From Photobacterium swingsii (lineage in GTDB: Bacteria > Pseudomonadota > Gammaproteobacteria > Enterobacterales > Vibrionaceae): a DNA stretch of 64,000 nt. The position numbers and the translations under genes are program-made. The notes under the pieces are model-generated. The model worked only from the letters and a program-made list of their open reading frames with translations, made no database searches and was not told where the DNA came from. Location of the stretch: contig NZ_AP024853.1 of assembly GCF_024346715.1 (NCBI RefSeq), forward strand, positions 1,116,001 through 1,180,000. The letters are read 5' to 3'. Of the stretch, positions 34,011 to 42,852 are shown piece by piece. Within the stretch, counting starts at the first letter, position 1. Each line of letters begins with the position of its first letter.

Positions 34011-36148
34011 GTGTATTGATTGACTTTAGCAATACCGAAGAACGGCTAAGCGACTTTGGTTCAGCCAAATTTAAAGAACGTTACAATGGCTCGCCCACCA
34101 TTCTGGGGATCGCCTATACCTTGATCACGCTGCAATGGGAGGGGACGCCCGATATTTTAACCGATGCTTTTGTGCCTCAGGCTAAAGACATCGACAGCTT
34201 TGCCTGCACCTTAACGCGGTTAGATTACGAATGTAAAACCCATCAACTTGACACCATGACGAAGCTGGAGCGTATTTCAGTGCCCGCCTTTGTTGAATTC
34301 AATAATGTCTGCACTATTTTCCTTGGCGTTGAAAATGGCTTAGCCAAACTCTTTGACTATCGCAATAATGTCTTAATTGAACATGCTCTAACCAACGACG
34401 CCTGCACGGTTTGCGAAATCTCCGAGTACTCAAAAATTTTCCGAGAGCCACCACCTGAATCTCAGGATAAATCGAACTGGATAAAATACGCGTTTTATCG
34501 TTATAACAATGAAGTGAAAAGCTTGATGATTCTTAGCTTAATCATCAATATTCTTGGGGCGATGCAACCATTTTTTATCATGGGGGTATACAGCTTTGCC
34601 CTCACATCGGGATCGGAAACCACCCTCTTTTGGCTCACAACTCTCGCCCTTTTCTTAGCCGCTTCTGAATATGGTTTTAAGCGTATTCGCATGAATATCC
34701 TTGCTACCTCGGGCAAAGATCTAGCGACCCATATTTCGAAAAATGTCATCAGTAAGTTGCTGTGGTTACCCTATTCCATGACCTCTTCTGCGGGCGTATC
34801 GTCTCAGCTAGCGCGACTCAAAGACATCGACCAACTGCGGAAACTGGTTACTGCCGAATCCACGCTTAGCTACTTTGACATGCCCTTTGTGATTATCTTC
34901 ATCTTGGCAATCACGATTATTTCAGGTACCGCAGCACTCACTGTGTTAGCAGGGATTGCGTTAATGCTGCTGTTTTGTGTCTATTCACGCTACATCTATA
35001 CGCAGGCAACCTCAAAAAGCTCGCGGGCCAATGCCATGGTATCTTATCAATGGAATGAGTTACTCCGTAGCATCAGCACCATTCAAGGTTTGCCATTAGT
35101 GCGAGTGATCCGCTCACGTTTTCACGCAGCGCACAATCAAAGCCTAGAAGATGCCAAGGGGGTATCGGTCACCAACGGTAGAATACAAGCCATGGGACAA
35201 GGGCTCATTCAGGCGATAGGAACTGCCAGTATCGTTACAGCAGTATTAGGGGTAATGGCTGGTAAAACCGATGCGGGCGCTATGCTGGCAATCATCATTT
35301 TGGTTTGGAAAGCACTTGGCCCTATTATGGGAATTTATAACTCCATTACCAAATTCAAAACAATTAAAGCCGCGAGTGCGCAAATCAATGCCTTGATGTC
35401 TTTAAATGACGATAGAACACAACAAGAGAGTAGCCCTCCAATTCGTCGTTTCAAAGGTAACATCACCGTCAGTGGTCTTACCCATCGTTACCAAGGCTCA
35501 CCAACAGGACTAACAAACTTGGCCTTTACGGTATCGGCTGGTGATAAGATCTCTATTTCAGGCATGTCAGGCGCAGGGAAAACCACATTACTGAGTATCT
35601 TAGCGGGGTTAGAGGAACGCTATCAAGGCAATGTGTTGCTAGATGGCTATAATATCAAGCAGTTCAATAACTTCCGTTACCGTAAAGCCATCAACTATAT
35701 CCCTTTTAATCTGCATATTTTTGAAGGAACGCTAGCATCAAACTTCATTATTCATGATGGCGTAATCGCGCGCCATCAAATGGAAGAGATCATCGACTTC
35801 TTCGATTTACACCCTTGGCTTCCTCAAGGACTTGAAACACCGATGTCATCGGAATATGTCGAACAACTTCCTAACGGCGTACAACAACTACTACGTATGG
35901 CACTGGGGCTGGGGTGCTGCGATCAAGGTGTGATCATTATTGATGAACCCTTTGTGGGATGTGAAAAAGAATACGTAAAATACATCAACAAACTCTTTAC
36001 CGAGAAACTGGCCAATGCAACGGTCATTTTCACCACCAACGACAAATCCTACATTGCCGCTTCCAGCAACTGTCTGTTACTCGATCATGATGGTTCCCAA
36101 AAGTATTTTGGTTTCCCAGATAAGGTTATTCAAACCATTAAGGGGTAA
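34007..36148 (+). CDS. Type I secretion ABC half-transporter with N-terminal C39-like domain
   Basis: 713 residues: an N-terminal domain (about 1-150) shaped like the inactive peptidase-like (CLD) domain of RTX exporters, six membrane helices (about 170-440) and an ATPase. Walker A is GMSGAGKTTLL (from residue 519) and Walker B is VIIIDEPF with Glu647 present, but the signature is LPNGVQQ (621-627) instead of LSGGQ. With the partner gene this gives one more complete and one degenerate site, as in known asymmetric exporters such as the RtxB/RtxE pair of V. cholerae. It closes the operon and is followed by a strong terminator. Confidence 0.9.
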   Translation: MSVLIDFSNTEERLSDFGSAKFKERYNGSPTILGIAYTLITLQWEGTPDILTDAFVPQAKDIDSFACTLTRLDYECKTHQLDTMTKLERISVPAFVEFNNVCTIFLGVENGLAKLFDYRNNVLIEHALTNDACTVCEISEYSKIFREPPPESQDKSNWIKYAFYRYNNEVKSLMILSLIINILGAMQPFFIMGVYSFALTSGSETTLFWLTTLALFLAASEYGFKRIRMNILATSGKDLATHISKNVISKLLWLPYSMTSSAGVSSQLARLKDIDQLRKLVTAESTLSYFDMPFVIIFILAITIISGTAALTVLAGIALMLLFCVYSRYIYTQATSKSSRANAMVSYQWNELLRSISTIQGLPLVRVIRSRFHAAHNQSLEDAKGVSVTNGRIQAMGQGLIQAIGTASIVTAVLGVMAGKTDAGAMLAIIILVWKALGPIMGIYNSITKFKTIKAASAQINALMSLNDDRTQQESSPPIRRFKGNITVSGLTHRYQGSPTGLTNLAFTVSAGDKISISGMSGAGKTTLLSILAGLEERYQGNVLLDGYNIKQFNNFRYRKAINYIPFNLHIFEGTLASNFIIHDGVIARHQMEEIIDFFDLHPWLPQGLETPMSSEYVEQLPNGVQQLLRMALGLGCCDQGVIIIDEPFVGCEKEYVKYINKLFTEKLANATVIFTTNDKSYIAASSNCLLLDHDGSQKYFGFPDKVIQTIKG

Positions 36149-36183
36149 AACGACTAATCATACTATGACGGGTCATGCCCATA

Positions 36184-36212
36184 AAAAAGACCGCGAATTC
36201 AGCGGTCTTTTT
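36184..36212 (+). terminator. Terminator of the type I secretion operon
   Basis: AAAAAGACCGC and GCGGTCTTTTT form a perfect 11-bp stem with a 7-base loop and U tract on the plus strand, 36 bp after the last ABC gene. It can also serve the convergent VOC gene. Confidence 0.9.
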
Positions 36213-36274
36213 ACTGTTAGCTTTGTTCCATCCACCTTATGGCGACTGAGCTATATACTGGAGGCTAAAACGCA

Positions 36275-36652
36275 CTACATGCGGTGTACTGCACAGATCT
36301 TGTTACCCGCGGGATCACGGAGGTACGCAAGATACAATTTCATCAGGCTGCCTTCTCGTTCACCAGGAGGCTCTTCACATGTTGTCCCCCCATTTTCAAT
36401 GCCCGCTGTATGCCACGCATCGGCGATATCGGCACTTTTTACTGAGAAACCGATAGTACTGCCATTGCCATGGGTCGCTGGCTCACCATTAATTGGTTTA
36501 GTGATTGAAAAAATGCCTGTTTCTGTCACATAGAAGCAACGGCCTTTTTCATCCATCACCCCTGGCTCATACCCTAATGCAGCAAAAGTCGCATCATAAA
36601 ATGCCTTCGACTTTTCCATATCATTGGTACCTATCATTACGTGACTGAACAT
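36275..36652 (-). CDS. VOC-family (glyoxalase/bleomycin-resistance-like) protein
   Basis: A 125-residue single-unit VOC protein beginning MFSHVMIGTNDMEKSKAFYDATFAALGYEP and ending LRDPAGNKICAVHRM. The His4 and the DPxGN end are characteristic; the metal-binding Glu usual near the C-terminus is not in its normal place, so catalytic glyoxalase I activity is doubtful. Similar short proteins are annotated as lactoylglutathione-lyase-like with unknown substrate. It is monocistronic. Confidence 0.87.
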   Translation of the reverse strand: MFSHVMIGTNDMEKSKAFYDATFAALGYEPGVMDEKGRCFYVTETGIFSITKPINGEPATHGNGSTIGFSVKSADIADAWHTAGIENGGTTCEEPPGEREGSLMKLYLAYLRDPAGNKICAVHRM

Positions 36653-36722
36653 AGAACTCTCCTTGTGAAACTGATTACAAACACACTAAATATTCACGAC
36701 TCAGCGGCTAAACTATATTTTG

Positions 36723-37343
36723 TTAGCTCATGAGTAGCCAAATTGCGACACCAAACATCAAACTTCCCGCGATTCTGTTCATGGTTTTGACGTTTTGTTG
36801 ATTCATCAATAATCGCCGTAATGCCTTTCCACCACTGGCATAAATCGACATACAAACAAACTCAGAGATCATAATAATGCCAACAAGCAACGCCAACTGC
36901 GGCGCAAAATCTAGCTTTGAATTAATGAAAGGGGGTAATAATGAAATCATAAATGCCCACCCTTTCGGGTTGGCTATCGCTGTAATAAAGCCTTGGGCTA
37001 CTAACCCTAAATTCGATGATTGTGATGTCTGTAAATTATCATCACTCAGTGCCATTTTGCCTTTCGACTGCCACATTTGTAGACCAAGATAGGCCAGATA
37101 CATAGCGCCAACGGTTTTAAACACCACAAACAGCCAAGGCATTTTGATCATAACAGCCGCAATACCCAATACTGCGCTAATAGCAACAAGGGCAACACCC
37201 ACTACCTCACCAAGCATCATCCACAGGGTTCTGCGAAATCCAATACTCATGCCCAAACCTAGAGCCAATGTCATGCACATGCCGGGGGTTATCGACACAA
37301 AAAAGAAGGTTGGTATAAACACCAACAACACGCCATATTCCAA
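36723..37343 (-). CDS. LysE/RhtB-family exporter
   Basis: A 206-residue protein with six predicted helices. The opening LLVFIPTFFFVSITPGMCMTLALGLGMSIGFRRTLWMMLGEVVG contains the TPGPxxxxxxxxGxxxGxRxGxxxxxG-like fingerprint of the family (here TPGMCMTLALGLGMSIGFR), and GFITAIANPKGWAFMISLLPPFI matches the conserved NPK-FF block. Family members export amino acids such as lysine, homoserine or threonine. The substrate cannot be told. Confidence 0.92.
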   Translation of the reverse strand: MEYGVLLVFIPTFFFVSITPGMCMTLALGLGMSIGFRRTLWMMLGEVVGVALVAISAVLGIAAVMIKMPWLFVVFKTVGAMYLAYLGLQMWQSKGKMALSDDNLQTSQSSNLGLVAQGFITAIANPKGWAFMISLLPPFINSKLDFAPQLALLVGIIMISEFVCMSIYASGGKALRRLLMNQQNVKTMNRIAGSLMFGVAIWLLMS

Positions 37344-37482
37344 TCTTATGCTCCTGCAAGTAACGAGTTACTAGCACCACTGTAACCATATTTCACTTGT
37401 TAACCAATAGCTAAGAGGTATATCAATACACAGCCTTATAACACGCAGGGGGAAATCAGCAGGGGAAAAACGCCTGTAAAAA

Positions 37483-37513
37483 TGCCGCTTTACACATGCA
37501 GTATAAAGCGGCA
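37483..37513. terminator. Hairpin downstream of the RND operon
   Basis: TGCCGCTTTA and TAAAGCGGCA form a perfect 10-bp stem with an 11-base loop, 52 bp past the RND stop codon (minus strand). An A-rich flank upstream on the plus strand supplies a T-rich tail on the minus strand (TTTTTACAGG). Confidence 0.7.
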
Positions 37514-37564
37514 CTTTCTCGTTACGCGTCTTACAATAAGAGGCGTCTTTTATAATGGCCGTTA

Positions 37565-40500
37565 TTATAAAGAACGGTTATGGCGAATCTTCCATTCAAG
37601 CACATAACCATACAGCGCAGGAATAATGAGCAGCGTCACCAACATTGAAATCACACAGCCCCAACCAACAACCAAGGCCATCGGTGACATGAAATTATCA
37701 TAACCGCCAAGTCCATAAGCCAAGGGAACCAAACCCACGACAGTTGTGATAGTCGTTAATATGATTGGTCTTACACGACTTTTCGTGCCTTTAATAATGA
37801 ATGCCATGACATTATCGTGGTCCAGCTCTGCAAGAGTGGAACGAAAATGCCAAATAAGCACTAGACTGTTATTCACCATCACCCCAATCAGCGCAATCAT
37901 CCCAATGATAGAGAAAAAGCTGAGCACTTGATTATGCAAGAACAAAATAAACAATGCCCCACTGACACCAAAAGGCACAACTAAAAGCACTAACAACCCT
38001 TCGATCACTCGGTCAAACAGTAACAACAATAATACGCTGATCCCTGCTAATGCCATTAAGATTGCCACAGCGAACCCTTGCTCAGCTTGTGCGGTTTCAA
38101 AGATTTGACCTGCCGCCACTAAACGAGCGCCTTCATAGTCTTTACCCGCAAATTGTATTTCAACCTGTTCAAATACTGAGCTTGGATCCGTCAATGCTGC
38201 ATCAACCCCCGATGACACTCGTATCACTCGCTCACCGTTATAGTGTGTGATTTGCGATGCCGATGTGGTGTCTACCCAACGGATCAACTTACTTAGCGGC
38301 ACTAGCGATCCATCACTAGCACGCACCATCAGGTTATTAAGCTCGTCTAACGTTTTATCGTCTTCTTCTAAGCTAACGCGAAAAAAGACTTCCTCTTCAC
38401 CGTTAAAAATACGCGAGACCCGTTCACCTTCAACAGCGTACTTGATCACACCACCAACTTGAGCGGCTGTAATACCGTAATAATTTAGCCACTGGTATTC
38501 CAACTGAGCTTCTACCCGCGGCTGGCTATCGTGCAAATCGCGGTTCACCCGTTTCGTCCCAGGGACAGTTTCAAGGAAAGCGACAAGATCATCAGCCAAC
38601 GCATTGCGTCCCTCATCACTCCCACCAACCACTTTGATATCAACAGGTCGTCCCGCAGGTGGTCCACCACCGTCAATATCAAATTCAATTTGAGCAAGGC
38701 CTGCAATTCCTTCCCCCGCCGCTTCCCACTCTTCAACAATGTCATCCGCCGTTCTGTCACGATCATTAACAGGCGTTAATGAGATAATCCAATAACTATT
38801 GGGAGTCCCCACTTCGCCGTACCAGCTCGAAACTTCTTCGGTTTCACCGATTAAGGCTTCTAGTTGTTGAGTGCGTTGCCACGCTTGATCCAAGGATAAT
38901 TCAGGGTCGGTTTCTGCAGACACTTCAATTAAATAGGCGCCATCTTCAGGGAAAAATAAATAGCTAAGTTGCTGATAAGAAAAGCCCCCCACACCCACAC
39001 ACAATATTACGGCAATACTCAGCACTCGCTTGCGCTGGGTAAGTACCCATTCAATCGCATGATTCACATGGCGGAAGTTTTCTTTGCGTTTACTCACCCA
39101 TTGCGTGTTATTCGTCAATACACCTTGCAAATGAGCAGGTATAAAAAACAAGGCATCCACAAAGGAGAAACACAAAGCAACAATAACGGTCAGTGGAATG
39201 ACATACATCATTTGACCGCTGTCCCCAGGCAAGAACAACAAAGGAATAAAGGCAATCATGGTACTGAGAATACTGGCAGTGATAGCAGGAAATACGGCTT
39301 TGATCCCCTTCACAACCGCTTCTTCAATTGGAAAACCTTCTTCAACAAACGCAATGATCTTGTCACTGACGACAACAGCATCATCAACGATGATCCCGAT
39401 AATCAAAATCAGAGCTGATAATGTATAGGCATCAAGAATTTGTCCTAACGCAGGTAACACCGCTAAGGTGCCGAGTAAACACACAGGAATAGACACTGCG
39501 ACCCAAAAAGCAATGCGCTTTTCAAGAAACAGAGCGAGCACAACCAAGACTAGAATTAAACCAACTAACCCATTATTACGAACAATATCAGACTTCGCCT
39601 GAATTTCATTCGCAAGATCAAACCCAACATCAAGCGAAAAATCAGCACCAAACTGACGTTCCATTCCTGCTAATAAGTTACGGACATCGTTGGAGGTTTT
39701 TAAAACATCCGCTTGCTGATCAGTCCGAAGATCGAAAAGAATACTTTTCTGACCATTTAAAGAGCCATACGCTGATGCTTTTTCAAATGCACTGGTTATT
39801 TCCCCTGAAACATCTTTAAGCTGAATGTTGGGTTTGAAGCCAATGAACATGTCCGCCAGCTTCTCAATATTATCCAACTCAGCAACGGTAATCAGCTCTG
39901 GGTTATCCTGTAAAAGCGCTAACCGTCCACCACTTATCAGCACATTTCTTTCTGCGATCAACTGCGCGATTTCATCAACCGTCAGGCCATAGCGCTGTAA
40001 CTGAGTCGGCTCTAAATTAATTAAAAATTCGGGCTCACGTAAATCAATAGGATAAACCTGACCAATCCCTTCAACCCGTCTAAGTGCAAGCTCTACGCTT
40101 TTCGCACGAGCGCGCAGCTGCTCATAGGGCAAGTCACTACTGATACCGACGACCATAAAGTCTAAACTGTATGATTTCTCTACTGACAACTTTGGTGATT
40201 CAGTCACACCAAGAGGAAGATCTGAGACCCTTGCCAGCGCATCACGGACATCTTGATATACGACATTTGGATCGGCGATACCGGTATTTAATCGAAATTC
40301 AATTTCAGATAGGCCCGCTTCCGATACGGAATGAAACTCTTTGATACCAGAAATAGACAGTAACTCTTTCTCCAGTTTACTGGTGACATTACTTTCAACG
40401 TCTGACGCAGATGCACCTGGGTACTCGGTTATGATTAAGCCTTCCCCCATATCAAAACGAGGCTTTTCAGCTAGAGGCAGCTGAGTCAGTGCAAATAATC

Positions 40501-40576
40501 CCAACACAATCAGCACTAACGTTAACAGTTTTGCGGCCAAACGACGCTGGCTAAGCAGCGTTAACAAATATTGCAT
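37565..40576 (-). CDS. RND-family efflux pump, inner-membrane subunit
   Basis: A 1003-residue RND permease with 12 membrane helices and two large periplasmic loops. It opens RRLAAKLLTLVLIVLGLFAL; the first loop contains YPGASASDVESNVTSKLE, the second NGERVIRVSSGVD. The proton relay in helix 4 is intact (IIGIIVDDAVVVSDKI with the paired Asp). The length is typical, slightly shorter than AcrB. Sequence style suggests the AcrB/VmeD-like marine branch of unknown substrate. It follows its adaptor gene by 2 bp. Confidence 0.93.
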   Translation of the reverse strand: MQYLLTLLSQRRLAAKLLTLVLIVLGLFALTQLPLAEKPRFDMGEGLIITEYPGASASDVESNVTSKLEKELLSISGIKEFHSVSEAGLSEIEFRLNTGIADPNVVYQDVRDALARVSDLPLGVTESPKLSVEKSYSLDFMVVGISSDLPYEQLRARAKSVELALRRVEGIGQVYPIDLREPEFLINLEPTQLQRYGLTVDEIAQLIAERNVLISGGRLALLQDNPELITVAELDNIEKLADMFIGFKPNIQLKDVSGEITSAFEKASAYGSLNGQKSILFDLRTDQQADVLKTSNDVRNLLAGMERQFGADFSLDVGFDLANEIQAKSDIVRNNGLVGLILVLVVLALFLEKRIAFWVAVSIPVCLLGTLAVLPALGQILDAYTLSALILIIGIIVDDAVVVSDKIIAFVEEGFPIEEAVVKGIKAVFPAITASILSTMIAFIPLLFLPGDSGQMMYVIPLTVIVALCFSFVDALFFIPAHLQGVLTNNTQWVSKRKENFRHVNHAIEWVLTQRKRVLSIAVILCVGVGGFSYQQLSYLFFPEDGAYLIEVSAETDPELSLDQAWQRTQQLEALIGETEEVSSWYGEVGTPNSYWIISLTPVNDRDRTADDIVEEWEAAGEGIAGLAQIEFDIDGGGPPAGRPVDIKVVGGSDEGRNALADDLVAFLETVPGTKRVNRDLHDSQPRVEAQLEYQWLNYYGITAAQVGGVIKYAVEGERVSRIFNGEEEVFFRVSLEEDDKTLDELNNLMVRASDGSLVPLSKLIRWVDTTSASQITHYNGERVIRVSSGVDAALTDPSSVFEQVEIQFAGKDYEGARLVAAGQIFETAQAEQGFAVAILMALAGISVLLLLLFDRVIEGLLVLLVVPFGVSGALFILFLHNQVLSFFSIIGMIALIGVMVNNSLVLIWHFRSTLAELDHDNVMAFIIKGTKSRVRPIILTTITTVVGLVPLAYGLGGYDNFMSPMALVVGWGCVISMLVTLLIIPALYGYVLEWKIRHNRSL

Positions 40577-40578
40577 TG

Positions 40579-41355
40579 CTATACTCCTTGTTCAGCAATT
40601 TCAACACGCGCCTGCATACCCGGTTTAAGTTCACTTTGAGTATTATCAATAATTACTTCAACTAAAAACCCTGGGTCATCCGCTTCAAATGCTGGCGATA
40701 AAATATCAACATACCCTTTCACTGATTTATTATTGAGAGCAGGAATAATAACGTTAACGCTATCCCCCTTTTGCGTACTCATAACATCTGACTCTAATAA
40801 ATAAAACTGTACTTTGACCTGACTCATATCCACTAGCGTGTAGAGTTTTTCTCCTGATGGAATATATTGGCCCAGTTCAATATTTCTTTTTAAAATAACC
40901 CCCGAAAATGGAGCCTTAACTTCAGATTTTTCTTTTTCTCGTTGCACCATTGCAAGTTTTATTTTATCAACTTCTACCTGCGCTCGGCTTAGCCGCGTTT
41001 TACGATGCTGTTCATCGTAGTCACTCGCCGAAATACCCTTAGTTTTATATAGCGATGAAAAGCGTTGAAGTTGCTTCTCTTGCGTAGTCAATTCATGCTG
41101 ACTTACTCCAAGCTCAGCTTTAGCAAGCTTAACATTCAATGCGTTATCTTCAATTGACAATTTAACAAGCACTTCGCCTAGCGCAATGCTATCACCTACC
41201 TCCTTCTCAAATTTATCAACAACACCTGTTACTTCACTGCTCACAGTAACACTTCTAACGGGTACAAGGCTGCCCATTGCATAGTCTTCAGACGCTGCAA
41301 ATGGACTAATGACAAATAAAGTAATAACCCCTAAATATTTTAGATATTTATTCAT
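40579..41355 (-). CDS. RND efflux periplasmic adaptor protein
   Basis: A 258-residue membrane-fusion protein with a signal peptide (KYLGVITLFVISPFAAS). Features: the lipoyl-like half SSEVTGVVDKFEKEVGDSIALGEVLVKL, a short alpha hairpin (about 75-130) and the second half VKAPFSGVILKRNIELGQYIPSGEKLYTLVDMSQ, then a barrel ending KPGMQARVEIAEQGV. It is at the short end for the family because the membrane-proximal domain seems missing. It is translated just before the RND gene and forms the pump with it; no outer-membrane partner gene is adjacent. Confidence 0.92.
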   Translation of the reverse strand: MNKYLKYLGVITLFVISPFAASEDYAMGSLVPVRSVTVSSEVTGVVDKFEKEVGDSIALGEVLVKLSIEDNALNVKLAKAELGVSQHELTTQEKQLQRFSSLYKTKGISASDYDEQHRKTRLSRAQVEVDKIKLAMVQREKEKSEVKAPFSGVILKRNIELGQYIPSGEKLYTLVDMSQVKVQFYLLESDVMSTQKGDSVNVIIPALNNKSVKGYVDILSPAFEADDPGFLVEVIIDNTQSELKPGMQARVEIAEQGV

Positions 41356-41820
41356 GACAATTTCCTAGTCTTCCTTGGTAAATTGAAAAAATCAATAAAA
41401 ACAAACTTTCAGAATAGGGTACCGTATGTAAAATGAACGCAATATGAACTAACACTCGTTCGAATTTATTACATTGCAATAAAGTATAATTATGAGAGTT
41501 GAAGCAGCTTTAAAATACAGTGCTTTTCAATATTTCGCAGATAAAGTTAATTAACATAAAGATAATTAACACCTATCTTATTTTATGACATTACAAATAC
41601 CATTCATAAAAAACAAAATACGGAATATTATTAGTTAAGCAATGAATTAACTTCCATTAAAGGTTAAACATCTAGCACTTATTCATTCGTTTTAGCTCTC
41701 TCCCTGACGTTATGCATACTTCTTGTGAGCAGGGGGCTAGAAAACAAGCCAAAAAAACAATGCAACTGCTTTCACTTGCTACACTAAAAATAGGAAGTGT
41801 TAGTTATAAAGGGATTTGCT
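41356..41820. promoter_or_regulatory. Divergent promoter region with a 15-bp tandem repeat
   Basis: This 465-bp A/T-rich gap separates the RND operon (minus) from the peroxidase-kinase operon (plus). It holds two directly adjacent copies of a 15-bp unit, ATAAAGTTAATTAAC (41541-41555) and ATAAAGATAATTAAC (41556-41570), which differ at one base. Each includes a TTAATTAA-like core, so it may be an iteron-like binding site. No ORF with a ribosome site is evident. Confidence 0.45.
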
Positions 41821-42852
41821 GTGCAATATGTATCATTACGTTGGATCATACCGTGTTTTATTGTCATCATCAGTAGCCTATATCTGTTCTTCACTTTCCG
41901 AGAGCCCATCTTCAGTGAGCAGCCCTCATCCCACTTCAACAAAGAAGTCGCTTTCCTTTCTACTGCGATTAGTGCTATTGAACACGTTGAAATAAAAGAT
42001 AAAGATAAAGCTAAACTCGGACTTGAACTTTTTCTTGAACCGAGATTGTCATCAAACGGTGAAGTCAGCTGTGAATCTTGCCATCATATTTTTACCAATG
42101 GTGCTGAAACTATTCCCACATCCATTGGGGTCAACGGTGAAGGAAAACGTAATTCTCCAACCGTGTTTAATATCAGCCTCAATTCTCGTTTTTTTTGGGA
42201 TGGACGAGCAGCGAGTTTAGAACAACAAATTGATGGTCCAATTCATCATCCTCTCGAAATGGATAGCAATTGGCCCGACATTATTCATTTTCTTAGCCAG
42301 TCTGAATACTACCAAACACGCTTTTCCCAAGCCTATAACGGCAATATCTCTGAACAAAGTGTCAAACATGCACTCATCTCTTTCATGAACACCTTAGTTA
42401 CACCCGATGCCCCTTTTGATCGTTACTTAAAAGGAGATAGCCAAGCCATTTCGCAAGTTGCTCAACATGGTTGGAAAAAATTCCAACAACTCGGCTGTGT
42501 TTACTGCCACCAAGGGCAAAATATAGGCGGCAATCTTTTCCAGAAATTCGGCAATATCACCTCGCTCGAAGCACAATTTGGATCACTTGCCAATGCCGAC
42601 TTAGGGCGATTCGAAATTACGGGTGATGAAAATGATCGTCATGTTTTTCGGGTTCCAAGCCTTCGAAACGTGGCAATCACAGCACCCTATTTCCATGATG
42701 GAAATACAACAACACTTGAAGAGGCCATCATTGTGATGGCGCGGGTACAGCTAGGGCAAGAGTTAAGCCCGATGACAATCGTAGAAATCAGTGCTTTTTT
42801 AAACGCTTTAACCGCCCCGAAGCCCGCAGTGCTTGAGGAGTTAATTCAATGA
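41821..42852 (+). CDS. Di-haem cytochrome c peroxidase (MauG/CcpA family)
   Basis: A 343-residue protein from GTG 41821: an N-terminal membrane anchor (WIIPCFIVIISSLYLFFTF), then two c-type haem sites, CESCHH (Cys84, Cys87, His88) and CVYCHQ (Cys226, Cys229, His230). Between and after them come RNSPTVFNISLNSRFFWDGRA and RVPSLRNVAITAPYFHDG, typical of bacterial di-haem peroxidases that reduce H2O2 with electrons from small cytochromes. An upstream in-frame GTG at 41797 has poor ribosome spacing; the one at 41821 has AAAGGGA seven bases before it. The stop overlaps the next gene's start by 4 bp (ATGA), so peroxidase and kinase are translationally coupled. It is probably anchored on the periplasmic side. 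Confidence 0.9.
   Translation: MQYVSLRWIIPCFIVIISSLYLFFTFREPIFSEQPSSHFNKEVAFLSTAISAIEHVEIKDKDKAKLGLELFLEPRLSSNGEVSCESCHHIFTNGAETIPTSIGVNGEGKRNSPTVFNISLNSRFFWDGRAASLEQQIDGPIHHPLEMDSNWPDIIHFLSQSEYYQTRFSQAYNGNISEQSVKHALISFMNTLVTPDAPFDRYLKGDSQAISQVAQHGWKKFQQLGCVYCHQGQNIGGNLFQKFGNITSLEAQFGSLANADLGRFEITGDENDRHVFRVPSLRNVAITAPYFHDGNTTTLEEAIIVMARVQLGQELSPMTIVEISAFLNALTAPKPAVLEELIQ

Noticed and set aside
36015..36533. 172-codon plus-strand ORF across the terminator and VOC gene
   Set aside because: It spans the end of the ABC gene, the terminator and the antisense of the VOC gene.
38969..39418. 149-codon ORF opposite the RND gene
   Set aside because: Antisense to a strongly conserved pump; a random open frame.
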